From Linanthus parryae (Eukaryota; Streptophyta; Magnoliopsida; Ericales; Polemoniaceae), in contig JALGPY010000008.1 in NCBI GenBank assembly GCA_023055425.1, positions 9,062,501 to 9,126,500 of the forward strand: DNA of 64,000 nt, read 5' to 3'. Each line of letters begins with the position of its first letter. Position 1 is the first letter of the stretch. Of the stretch, positions 24,723 to 34,287 are shown in pieces. The translations under genes and the position numbers were made by a program. The notes under the pieces are model-generated. The model was given only the letters and a program-made list of their open reading frames with translations, searched no databases and was not told where the DNA came from.

Positions 24723-24830
24723 GGGGACTTGATATGGTTTGACCAAGCAAAGCTTGGGACTTGATATGGATTGACCAAGCAAAGCTTGGGACTTGATATG
24801 GTTTGACCAAGCAAAGCTTGGGACTTGAGT
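24723..24830 (+). repeat. 32-bp tandem repeats inside the LTR
   Basis: Three full units plus a partial one of the form gggacttgatatggNttgac plus caagcaaagctt. The same array occurs in the right LTR at about 55873-55980. The units are nearly identical, so the array is recently homogenised. Such arrays in LTRs can carry enhancer-like sites; that role is inference. Confidence 0.85.
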
Positions 24831-25433
24831 CGAAGGTGGCTCTATGGTTTCCCCTGGGGCGCATTAGCACAGGGTAAGCCTCTAGTACTACTCTCTTGGG
24901 ACAACAGTTTCCCTCGTAGGGGGTGTCGACACTTAAGGTCTAGATGCTGAGGTGAGATTGGTTCGGACGAGCGGATTATTTCGCCGTTCACTCTGGATAT
25001 GATTATTGGTACTGGATCTGCCCGATTAAAGAACTAAACTGATTTTTGGAATCAACGAACATGTCATAACTTACTTTTACATGTGCCTCACTCTGATTTA
25101 CGCGTTGTGATGCGTTCTCATTCAGTTTTTACTGACTTTTACTGTGGTGTCCTTGTTTTGTAAAACCACCACAGGAGAGGCCTACGTTGGGGATGGGGAC
25201 GTCGCATACTAGTGGAAGTATCACCTCGCTTGAATAAATTAGTAATTTCATTATTCCGCTGTTTGTAATATAATGGTTTGTAATAACTCTGAAAAAGGCT
25301 TGTGAACTTTTATGTAATAAAGTGTGTTTTGTGAATCCGAAGCAAAGATCCTTTCTCCTGATCATGGTGGTTAATTCTCCATGAGAAGGGCACGCCCGGA
25401 ATTTCAGTAATGAAAATTTGGGGGTGTTACAGT

Positions 25434-25445
25434 TGGTATCAGAGC
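25434..25445 (+). other. outer gypsy primer binding site
   Basis: TGGTATCAGAGC, two bases after the LTR, complementary to the 3' end of initiator methionine tRNA. Confidence 0.9.
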
Positions 25446-25744
25446 ATCTTCGGATTCAAAGTTTAATGCACCCTAATTAAAGTGGAAATCGATTTCCGAA
25501 AATGAAACTCAATATTTTTTTTCAAAAATGGACTAGGGCAAGATAAAACCTGAATTAAAACAAGTTAAGTCGGGGGGTAAAGGGGTTAGTCTGAAAAGCA
25601 TGCGCTTGTTCTTACGATTAGAGGCATATCTTCAAGTATATATTGTGCTATATATGATCTCTTTGTGTGTTCATACTGTTTGAACTTGTAATGTGTAGTC
25701 GATAATCTTGTGATTCAAGAATTTCTTATCTAAATTTTGTTGGA

Positions 25745-25954
25745 TCATTGCAAAGACAAAAAAAAAAAAAAAAAAAAAAAAACAAAAAAAAAAAAAAAAC
25801 AGGCAACCAACATAAGGATGAACCCAAACAACCAAACCAAAAGAAAAGGGAGCAAAGGCTGATTGATGAAGGAGAGGCTGAGTCGCGCAAAGAGGACTAT
25901 CACGTACACGGCTATGATCAGTGTGATAATAGCCATAACACTCTCCGAAGACAT
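25745..25954 (-). CDS. small hydrophobic ORF antisense in the outer element's leader
   Basis: 69 codons from ATG (MSSESVMAIITLIIAVYVIV...). Residues about 7-28 and 35-58 are membrane-like, and the end is a poly-Phe run made by the T tract at 25759-25799, so the natural end is unclear. A perfect TATAAATAG lies 40 bases upstream of the ATG. I do not recognise the protein. It is the reverse complement of the leader between the primer site and gag. It could be a real antisense gene carried by the element or a chance ORF; the promoter-like box raises the odds. Confidence 0.35.
   Translation of the reverse strand: MSSESVMAIITLIIAVYVIVLFARLSLSFINQPLLPFLLVWLFGFILMLVACFFFFFVFFFFFFFLSLQ
25759..25799 (+). 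repeat. long A tract
   Basis: About 40 bases of A with a single C interruption. It is not next to a LINE or SINE end, so it is probably an expanded homopolymer in the element's leader. Confidence 0.8.
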
Positions 25955-25993
25955 TTCTAAATATGTTTGAGGTATGAAAGTAGTATGGAGCTT

Positions 25994-26002
25994 CTATTTA
26001 TA
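25994..26002 (-). promoter_or_regulatory. TATA box for the antisense ORF
   Basis: Minus strand TATAAATAG in the context ggtttctataaatagaagctcc. About 30 bases later lies a pyrimidine/A-rich start region, then the ATG at 25954. Classic plant TATA spacing, with a very short 5' UTR implied. Confidence 0.45.
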
Positions 26003-26241
26003 GAAACCTCAAGAGCATCGAATTTACGTTTCTAACCTCCCTACTAGTCGTTACACGGGTATGACAAAGGGTAAAAGTGACTTTTGGCCATTTATAGCCG
26101 TTGGAGTATCGGCTGACCGTTGGACATTGGGGTAAAAAAAAATGTGTATTTACTTTTCATCGTTATAGCCGTTGAGAGAGGGTAACTAGGTCATTTGGGA
26201 TTTTTTTTTTTTTTTTGGTACAAAAGAAAAGGAAACAAAAC

Positions 26242-29200
26242 CTACAACACCAATCTAATGCTACCAAGACCTAACAGATCATTCTCAAGAGCAGACAAGC
26301 AAAATTGGGGAGGATCATCCAGCAAGACTCTGTTTACAGCATCCACATCACACTGAGAAGCCAGCAAGTCTGCAACTTTGTTGCTCTCCCTCCACACATG
26401 AGTAACAGAACTACACGTATCCAAGAGCAGATTCCTAATAGGCAAAATGAAATTCCAGAAAGGAGAAGCATCAGAGCCATTATGGATAAGCCCAACAGCA
26501 TCAAGGCAGTCTGATTCAACCAAAAAACCCATCTCTCCTTTCTGCTTAAAAATTTTGATACCCTCTAAGAGAGCCCACAACTCACCAGAAAGGACACATA
26601 CCTTACCAATTTGCATTTGAAAACCCCAAAGCCAAGCACCAACACTATTCCTGCACACCCCACCAATTGCCATAAGGTCTGAGTCATGGAGAATTCCACA
26701 ATCCACATTTAATTTAAGAGTGTTATGAGGAGGTTTAGTCCAGGACACCAACATAGGCTTCAATGTAAGCTGAGTAGGAGAGATTGTTAGTCCCTTAACC
26801 ACTCCCCAGGCAATATTAATCAGCACCCTCCTCACATTACCAGGCACAACAAACCCTGGCTCATGGATTCTCTTATTATGCCACAACCAAACCTGGGAAA
26901 TAGTAACCTGGACGAGTATATGCCAAGGCAGACCACCAACCATCTCAGCACCTTTAGCATTCAAATCCAAATTATAATCCACCCAATCAGAAATTGGCAA
27001 TTGAGAGAAAATACACCAGTCCTTTGAAGAAACAAACTGCAGCCAAATACTTTGCACCCAAGCACACCCTCTAAGAGCATGAGCAGAGTCTTCACAATGA
27101 AAACCACAAAAAGGACACTCTGAGTCAGCAGTGATACCTCTAGAAGCAAATAATTTCTTTGTGGCTAGCCTGTCATGTTTTACAAGCCAGAGCAGGGTCT
27201 TCCATCTTTGGTGGCCTTGACATCTCCACAACCTCTTCCATTGCCTGTTTGGAGGTCTATCCTCCTCATTCAAAGTAAGCTCCTTGTAGCCAGAGGCTAC
27301 AGTATAAGAACCTTGGGAATTTGCCACCCAAACCTTCTTATCTACACCATTAGCTTCCATATCAACACTGATCCCAGCAAGAAGTTGCAGAAAATTACCC
27401 GAGAGCTTTGACTCTAATAAAGACATCCTCCAACCATCTTCAGCAGACCAATAGTCCTTAACTGTTAATAAGAGCTCCTCATCAGTAATAGTAACCACAG
27501 CCACATCAATCAACCTGAGTTTTCCCAGCCACTTGTCAATCCAGAACAAGGAGGAACTACCATTCACAATGTTAACACCCACTCCTGACTTAACTGCCTC
27601 CAAACTTTTATGAATTTGTTTCCAAATCCGTGAATGGTGTTTTTTAGCAGAGCTGGGCCAAGAGCTCCCAGCCTGAACCTCCTCATCACCATATTTCACT
27701 AAGAACTCCTTAGCCCATAAAGGCTTGTGATCAGCTGCCAATCTCCAACCAGTTTTAGCTAACATTGCTAAATTAAACAAGCCAAGTTTTTTAAGTCCCA
27801 ACCCTCCATTACTTTTAGGAGAACAGATAGTGTCCCATTTCACTAGAGACAGCTTTTTCTTCTCACCAGAGCTCCCCCACAGAAAGTTTCTGCAAGCTTG
27901 ATCAATGCCAAAAACAATCTTTGGAGGAAGAATAACTGACTGCATTGCATAAGAAGGCAATGCTTGAAGAACAGTTTGCACCAAGACCACCCTCCCAGCC
28001 AAGGAAAGTTGGGAGGCTTTCCACCCAGAAAGCCTCTTTAGCACTTTATCAAGAATGAACTGAAACTTACAGTGGTTGAACTTTTTGCAGATAAGAGGCA
28101 TTCCAAGCTGTAAACCAAGGTCCTCAGTTAGCTCCATTCCAGCTAGATAACTGAGATCTCTAGCCTTACTTCTGCACACATTAGGCCCTACAAATAATCT
28201 TGACTTCTCTAGACTGATGGCTTGACCAGTGTCCAAACAAAACTCATTAAGAACCTCCATCATAACCCTTACTTGTCTAGAAGTAGCCTCCCCAAACAGC
28301 AGCAGATCATCTGCAAAAAACAGGTGTGTAATAGCAGTACCACCTCTAGAACACTTGACTCCCTTCCACTTCTTCCTAGCCACAGCATCTTCAATTTTAT
28401 GAGCCAGCACTTCCATGGTTAAAAGGAAAAGGTAGGGAGAGATAGGATCTCCCTGCCTCAGACCTCTTTGAGGAGTGAAGATTTGCAATTTCTCCCCATT
28501 CCAAAGAACACAAAACTCAGCAGAAGTCACCACTTCCATAATCAAGTTCCTCCAAGAAATAGGGAGACCAATTTGTTCAATCACAGTATCAATCAGAGTC
28601 CATTTGACCCTATCATATGCTTTAGCTAGATCCACCTTAATAGCTAAGCCACCCTTCCTACCCTTTCTAGTGTTCAAACAATGAAAGAGCTCCTGGGCCA
28701 TGATCAAATTGTCACTAGCATGCCTACCTGGCAAAAAGCTAAACTGATTTGGGTGGATAATTCTCTGTAAAATAGCCCTAAGCCTCTGAGTCATCACCTT
28801 GGTAATCACCTTGAGAGTCACATTGCATAAGCTAATAGGCCTAAGCTGAGAAAAGGAGGAGGGGTTTTCCACTTTAGGAATTAAGGTTAGCAAAGTAGAG
28901 TTGATATCAGTAGGCAGCTTACCACAGCAAATAGCTTCTTGCACCATAGAAACAATGGAATCACCCACCACTGCCCACTGACTTTGAAAAAACAGAGGAG
29001 GGAGACCATCTGGCCCAGGGCTTTTATAAGCCCCCATAGAGAACACTACCTGCCTCACTTCATTTGCAGAAACAGGAAGAAGGAGGCTTGACAGCTCAGC
29101 TTCACTCACTTTACCCCCCCTCCACAAAATAGGATTTATCAATCCAGGGTTAGGATCAGCATATAGACCTCTAAAATAATTAGTAACCTCACTCTTTAGA

Positions 29201-29907
29201 ATAGTTGGGTCATCACACCACTCCCCATTCTCAAGTTTAATCATAGCAATCTTGCTCTTAGCTCTTCTAGCCACAGTAGATAAGTGGAAGAATCTTGTAT
29301 TCTTGTCACCTAGGAGTAGCTTGTTCAGTCTTGCTTTTTGAAACCAAAAGACTTCTTCTTGAAGGAGGACAGTATTCAGCTGGACTTGTAAATGCCTCTC
29401 AAGATCTAAAAGAAAGTCACTGTCCTTATAAGCTAGAGCCCTCTGAATCCCTTCCAGTCTTGCTATCAACCACCTTTTTCTATGAAAAATGTTGCCAAAA
29501 GTGGACCAGTTCCAGTCCTTCAAAGCAGCTGTGAACTCAGCCACACATCTAGCCATAGTAAGAGAGCTATCAATGTGCCACTTATTCTTCACTAACTCCC
29601 CAAAGCTAGCTTCCAAAAGCCAAGCAGCCTCAAATCTGAAAGGTTTGAGACTGGAAGCTGGAGGAGCCAGGCCTACTGTTTCCACCACAATTGGATGGTG
29701 ATCAGAGCAAATCTTCACAACATGCTTCACATTAGCCGCAGGAAATAAGCCGCTGTCTGATAGTAGTACCCCATCCTTGGGAGTTAGACCAAGTGTATCT
29801 AGGACCAAAGAAACCCAAATCCTGCAATTCACAGCAATTAAAACAATCCAGCATTCTTCCACATCTGCTAGAATTTGCTGTTCTCCCACCCTTCTTTTCA
29901 CTTGCAT
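26242..29907 (-). pseudogene. LINE ORF2, RT to RNase H part
   Basis: Open over 1221 codons. RT shows YKSPGPDGLPPLFF, LTLIPKVENPSSFSQLRPIS, GLAIKVDLAKAYDRVKW, GLRQGDPISPYLF and the catalytic FADD in THLFFADDLLLF. Then comes a zf-RVT block (CPFCGFHCEDSAHALRGC) and an RNase H domain (LKLNVDCG..., SGELWALLEG, VESDCLDAV). The first 60 or so codons are out of frame with the endonuclease; real homology starts near FPAANVKHVVKICSDHHPI. It would reverse-transcribe LINE RNA at nicked targets. The RT and RNase H parts look intact, but the endonuclease is in another frame. Confidence 0.92.
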
Positions 29908-30337
29908 GAGCTACTTGATTGAAGTCCCCAGCCAGAAGCCAAGGCAAGGAGTGAGTAGCAGCCATTGCCTTTAGGTGCTCCCAAAGAGCCTCACGAGAGA
30001 GCACATTCGGACTAGCATAAATCGCTGAAAAAAGCCAATCAGGCTCATTATTCCTCTTCACAATCCCAGAAACCACTTGAGAAGAAGTAGCCACAATGTC
30101 AACAGTGACCTCAATCGAAGACCAAAACAGCCAAATACCACCTGAGAAGCCTTCAGCTTCTACAATCTCCACCCTATCAAATTGAGATCGACGGCAGAAA
30201 GCCCTAGCATGCTCTCCAGTAACTCTTGGTTCAACAATTACTAAAACAGAAGGCGAGTACAACCGACATAGCTCAAGGAGTGAACGTACCGTATCCGGAT
30301 TACCAAACCCCCTACAATTCCAACAGAGGATCTTCAT
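29732..30337 (-). pseudogene. LINE ORF2, endonuclease part (frameshifted from the RT)
   Basis: Begins MKILCWNCRGFGNPDTVRSL eight bases after the ORF1 stop. It contains the apurinic-type endonuclease motifs WLLAGDFNQVAHASEKKGG and GPRYTWSN. The frame closes after TIRQRLISCG, where the family continues RLDRxxxN..W...FP. The RT frame picks up at FPAANV, so about a dozen codons and the frame have been lost around 29740-29775. Confidence 0.88.
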
Positions 30338-30344
30338 CGGAAAA

Positions 30345-32042
30345 TTAAGCATATGGTTGTCGGGCGACCGACTGTGATTTAGACCCACCTGGGCCTGATC
30401 CAACGCCACCAAATCGTGGAGTGTTCGTACCAAAATGCTCTGGCGCAGCGGCGGAGAAAGATTGATTTCCGTTAACCATTGCGGTTCCACCGGCGGAGAA
30501 AACCATTTGCTGATTGAGAAGTTGATCAGGTCGATTGCCGGAGCTACGACCACCTGAACTGAAGGGAGCCACTCCTGATTGACGATAACCGTCAGTGACA
30601 CGTCCTGGATGAGGCGAGTAACCACCGCCATCAAAACTCACCTGTTTCCCCTTCTTCCCGCCCGTCGGCGTCGATGACAATCGCCGATTAGTATCAATGT
30701 CTTGAAGCGGTGGACGACTCTTCTGATTAGGGTTTCGAGAGGAACCCCCTTTCTTCAACGTCCCACGTAGATCCAACGAATTGCCACCACGTGGACCGGC
30801 CACGTTACCCTTACTCGGACCACCTCGCTGAGGTGTCCTCAGCGGATTGGCGAGAATTTTGACCGTCGCGTTGTCAATGGGAACTGATCCCGTGCTCCCT
30901 ACCACACCAGCCTCAGCCTCCAGGTCAGCTAAGCCCAACACCCCAAAACGAGAGCCCAATCCAGGAACGCCACCTGGCACATCCAAACCCGACTCCTCAA
31001 CCCGATCTGGGACCCGGTTCTTCCTTCTCCTGGGTCGGGTGATCATCCACGGGCCAAACTGACTCTTCTCCGGCTCCGGTATCGCAGCCGCCCCACCACC
31101 AACCGCCATAGCAACATCAGCCGGAGGAACCACTGGTTCTGTCACCGTCACCTCCACAGGAGTCAACTTAGGGCAAGATTCTTTCGAATGTCCATAAGTA
31201 CCACACTCGAAACAAATCCGCCGGAGTCCTTCATATTCAACTTTGAATTCCTTTCCGTTGAGCAAGACTGCCGGGATTAAACTCTTGTTCAGGTCAACCT
31301 CGACACAGATTCGAGCAAATCGACCTCGCTCTGCCGCCAGAGTAACTGGATCTACCCTTATCGCCGTCCCAAAATTTGCACCAACCTCCATTAATACATC
31401 CTTATCAAAATACTCAACTGGAATTCCTTTCAAGCGGATCCAGATCGGAGTCCGGAGATCAGCCGGCGCAAAAGGATCAAAGTGGGGGCGCCATTTCTGG
31501 ACTGTGATATAGCTTCCTTGAAACTTCCATGGGCCACCAAGTAGGACTCGCTCATAATCTTCCTTACAATAGAAGCGAACGCAGTAAAAACCATTTTCAA
31601 GGTCAACAAGCTCAAAGCCCTTCTGTAAATTCCACTGATCCGAGATCCGATCATAAAACAAACCATAGATCGGGACCTTACCCAAAACATGGAGAATAAG
31701 CGCTCGATTCCACGGTTGATGCAGCTTCCTGAGGGATGAATCAGCGATCTGGATATGAACGCTACCATCAGCACGAACTTCCGATCGAACACCAGTACCA
31801 TCCATGGCGTCCAGATCCGCCACACCGTCCTTCTCCATATAGATCCCTTTTGGTACACCCAAAAGAGCATCGCTAAATTTCTGAAAATTCACCTGATACT
31901 CGTCGTCCTCCGAGGGCGAACTCGCCACGAATCGCCTTTTGAGGTTGGAGTGACTGCAACGCAGTCCATCCGTCGGGCCACCGCCGCCGTCACCCGGAGG
32001 GAACGGCTGGCCGTGATCGAGAAATTGTGCGTCACAATTCAT
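30345..32042 (-). CDS. LINE ORF1 (DUF4283 plus zinc knuckle), 565 aa
   Basis: Intact frame from ATG. A DUF4283-like RNA-binding domain covers roughly residues 90-270 (GPWKFQGSYITVQKWRPHF, IWIRLKGIPVEYF), followed by one CCHC knuckle CFECGTYGHSKESC, then a basic, Gly/Pro/Ser-rich tail. It binds LINE RNA to form the retrotransposition particle. Its stop lies 8 bases before the ORF2 ATG. Confidence 0.92.
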   Translation of the reverse strand: MNCDAQFLDHGQPFPPGDGGGGPTDGLRCSHSNLKRRFVASSPSEDDEYQVNFQKFSDALLGVPKGIYMEKDGVADLDAMDGTGVRSEVRADGSVHIQIADSSLRKLHQPWNRALILHVLGKVPIYGLFYDRISDQWNLQKGFELVDLENGFYCVRFYCKEDYERVLLGGPWKFQGSYITVQKWRPHFDPFAPADLRTPIWIRLKGIPVEYFDKDVLMEVGANFGTAIRVDPVTLAAERGRFARICVEVDLNKSLIPAVLLNGKEFKVEYEGLRRICFECGTYGHSKESCPKLTPVEVTVTEPVVPPADVAMAVGGGAAAIPEPEKSQFGPWMITRPRRRKNRVPDRVEESGLDVPGGVPGLGSRFGVLGLADLEAEAGVVGSTGSVPIDNATVKILANPLRTPQRGGPSKGNVAGPRGGNSLDLRGTLKKGGSSRNPNQKSRPPLQDIDTNRRLSSTPTGGKKGKQVSFDGGGYSPHPGRVTDGYRQSGVAPFSSGGRSSGNRPDQLLNQQMVFSAGGTAMVNGNQSFSAAAPEHFGTNTPRFGGVGSGPGGSKSQSVARQPYA

Positions 32043-32117
32043 GAGGAGAGAGCGCTAGAGAGAGAGAGAGAGTTTCTTGATTTTCCATTGGTTGTTTTCA
32101 TCATGGTCCATTTGGGA

Positions 32118-33072
32118 ATTTTTTTCGGATAACCTTGCTTATGACTAATAATTCATTACTTCCTCAATAATGGGAAAAATACATAGTTAAGACCATTACA
32201 CTTAGAGACGCATGAGACAAAAGGTACAACCCATAATACATCCATTACACTGATTGACTAGGAACGAGCATTTTGTGACCCTTCATTAGGAGTCTCTCTT
32301 CTACGAGGACCTAACTCTAGAATAGCAGGACGAGCTTTCCGAAAAAGCCACTCAATAACTTGTGTATCATTGCGAAACCCATGAAGTCGCCCCAAATTCC
32401 CTAGGTGACGGTGAATCTCCTCTGAGATAAGGATCGAGCATGCACGAGCAAGAGGGCGTGACTGATCCACTGGTCGAGATGCTGGAGTTGAAGATGCCCT
32501 CATAACCGAAAGAGGGGTTGACGACAGCACTGGGACACCGCAAAGCCAAGGATAAGGACCCGATGAATCTTGATGGAAAGATGGAACACCGGGAGTAACT
32601 TCTGGCTCCGAAATTATAATCCCATGTTCAGGCTCGGGTACAGACACCGAGGGGCTTGGGGGAGCCAAGGACCATGAGGACGGAGAAGGAGGAGGAGTCT
32701 TTGTAGGAGACTCGGACATGGAAACTACTAATGGTTTGTAGTGACTTAGAAAACGAGTTGAAGAAAGAGTGTGATACCTTTACCCGGAATAAAAGTCTAA
32801 TATAGGCGATGAGTAGAACTGTTAAGGGGACAATACCCGCGAACTAAGAAGAGTGCATTGAAAGCTTGTCTCCTTAATTCAACACCACTGAAACTTCTCG
32901 ACTAAGAATGTCTGACCACCGACCTAGATTGACTGCACCCCAGGAAACACATACGGAACTTCTTTGACGATGTGGCGACTGTAACCCTTAATTATCACTG
33001 TTAGACGTATATCGCCATTAGCCTTCCTTGAGTGGACTAATCTAACTGCGTTATTATAGTAGGAACGCAAAA
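32118..33072 (+). other. outer gypsy leader, gag-proximal part
   Basis: Non-coding on the element's sense strand. It resumes directly after the LINE target copy; before the LINE it was continuous with 25446-26200. It carries one antisense ORF, listed separately. Otherwise I see nothing in it. Confidence 0.5.
32258..32719 (-). CDS. antisense ORF in gypsy leader, 153 aa, Pro/Ser-rich
   Basis: Starts MSESPTKTPPPSPSSWSLAP. The first 100 residues are low-complexity P/S/E-rich. The last 50 are more structured (ISEEIHRHLGNLGRLHGF, VIEWLFRKARPAILEL). No family recognised. Before the LINE arrived it lay about 380 bp upstream, on the same strand, of the small hydrophobic ORF at 25954, so the two could once have been neighbours in one antisense unit. 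No strong TATA is visible at its own start. Chance is possible but 153 codons is long for this context. Confidence 0.35.
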   Translation of the reverse strand: MSESPTKTPPPSPSSWSLAPPSPSVSVPEPEHGIIISEPEVTPGVPSFHQDSSGPYPWLCGVPVLSSTPLSVMRASSTPASRPVDQSRPLARACSILISEEIHRHLGNLGRLHGFRNDTQVIEWLFRKARPAILELGPRRRETPNEGSQNARS

Positions 33073-34287
33073 ATGTCGGCAGCAAGGAGGAGCGCCCAAA
33101 TGGAGGAACTACTCATCAACGTTACCGAACTCATTACGCGAAGGGAACAAAGGGATCAAATGGAACATGTCGGGACAAACTGGGCTAAGAGAGTCGACGA
33201 GAGACACCCTGACTTCTACCTTGGGCAAGAGGATCCAGTGATCCTTGAGAATTGGATTCGTAAAATGGATAAAATTCTGATCTCTGTCGGTTGCCCACCC
33301 GACCAAAAGGTGAATGTGACAGCATTCTACCTCCATGACGAGGCCGATAACTGGTGGACTGTCAACAAGGACGCATTGCAGGCCAATGGGAACCTTAACT
33401 GGGAAGCATTTCAGGATGTACTGAGGGAACGCATCTATCCCCACCATGTTAAGAACAAGAAGTATGAGGAGTTTCTAGCCCCGAAACAAGGCAACATGAC
33501 AGTGTCGGAATACTACAACAAGTTCACAGAACTGTCACGCTTTGCCGGGCCACTGGTAACCACGGAGGACTTGAGGATCAGACGCTTCACAAAAGGGCTT
33601 CGCTATAGCATCCAGAGGGATGTAGTTGCTGCTAGGAGTGCGACCATAAGAGAAGCGTACGAGGTAGCAGCTACCATCGGAGAAATCAAGGAGATGCAAG
33701 GGAATCGAGCAAACAAGAGGAAGGAGGAAGAAGGGAACAACTCCAAGGAACTCAATCATGCTAACAAGAGGTTCAAGCCCAACGCAATCGAGGGGTACCG
33801 TGGAATGAACCGCAATAACTTCGGGAACCACAACACTGACGTCAACGGGCGAGCCCGTCACTACAATTGCAAACAGTGTGGTAGGGACCACCCCGGAGTT
33901 AATTGTGAAGGAAAGACAGTGGAATGTTTCTACTGTAGGAAGTGTGGTCACCGAGCGTTCGAGTGTAACGCGAAAAAGGCTGATATCCAGAATGGCAGGA
34001 CCGGAGGGAACGGATACCCAAGACAGAAACAGGGAAACCCTCGCCCAAACTACCAAAATGGGAATCAATTCCAAGCCAACCACAACCAATACGGAGGAGG
34101 CAACCGTAACAATAACCAATTGGCGGAAACAATCGTGGGAACTACAACAATCAGGCAGGCAAACCCCAAGGGAACAACTACAATGCACCTGCAGGAAGCA
34201 ACAACCGGAATGCGCAACCTACTGGAAATGGAACTAACAACCAAGGAAATGGAAACCAGAGGAGCGCCGGACAAATCTATGCCATGA
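33073..34287 (+). CDS. outer gypsy gag
   Basis: 404 codons from ATG ([14 protein letters not shown]). The Retrotrans_gag domain spans about residues 50-200 ([49 protein letters not shown]). Two knuckles follow, [13 protein letters not shown] and [14 protein letters not shown]. After about 34120 the frame changes from an Asn/Gly-rich linker to unrelated text: the expected [11 protein letters not shown] sequence continues in the pol frame. A one-base loss there has artificially split gag from pol. Confidence 0.88.
   Translation: MSAARRSAQMEELLINVTELITRREQRDQMEHVGTNWAKRVDERHPDFYLGQEDPVILENWIRKMDKILISVGCPPDQKVNVTAFYLHDEADNWWTVNKDALQANGNLNWEAFQDVLRERIYPHHVKNKKYEEFLAPKQGNMTVSEYYNKFTELSRFAGPLVTTEDLRIRRFTKGLRYSIQRDVVAARSATIREAYEVAATIGEIKEMQGNRANKRKEEEGNNSKELNHANKRFKPNAIEGYRGMNRNNFGNHNTDVNGRARHYNCKQCGRDHPGVNCEGKTVECFYCRKCGHRAFECNAKKADIQNGRTGGNGYPRQKQGNPRPNYQNGNQFQANHNQYGGGNRNNNQLAETIVGTTTIRQANPKGTTTMHLQEATTGMRNLLEMELTTKEMETRGAPDKSMP

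Larger units (their letters stand above)
22488..25431 (+). repeat. outer gypsy 5' LTR
   Basis: 2944 bp, TG...CA. It contains a TATA box (TATAAATA, 22944-22951) that places the transcription start near 22975, CT-rich and CCACC-rich sequence downstream, and an array of 32-bp repeats at about 24723-24830. Confidence 0.95.
26201..32108 (-). mobile_element. full-length plant LINE (L1 type) inserted in the gypsy leader
   Basis: Minus orientation. The poly(A) tail appears as a T run at 26201-26216. The target duplication CATTTGGGA is at 26192-26200 and 32109-32117. Two ORFs are in the expected order: ORF1 with zinc knuckle, then ORF2 with endonuclease, RT, zinc finger and RNase H. The 5' end carries a GA microsatellite (about 32057-32073, plus strand). 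5.9 kb is the usual full length. A frame break in ORF2 shows it is now inactive. Confidence 0.93.

Noticed and set aside
25748..25960. Lys-rich plus-strand ORF
   Set aside because: Made by the A tract; low complexity only.
33535..34188. 217-codon minus-strand ORF within gag
   Set aside because: Shadow of gag coding sequence; no motif or start context.
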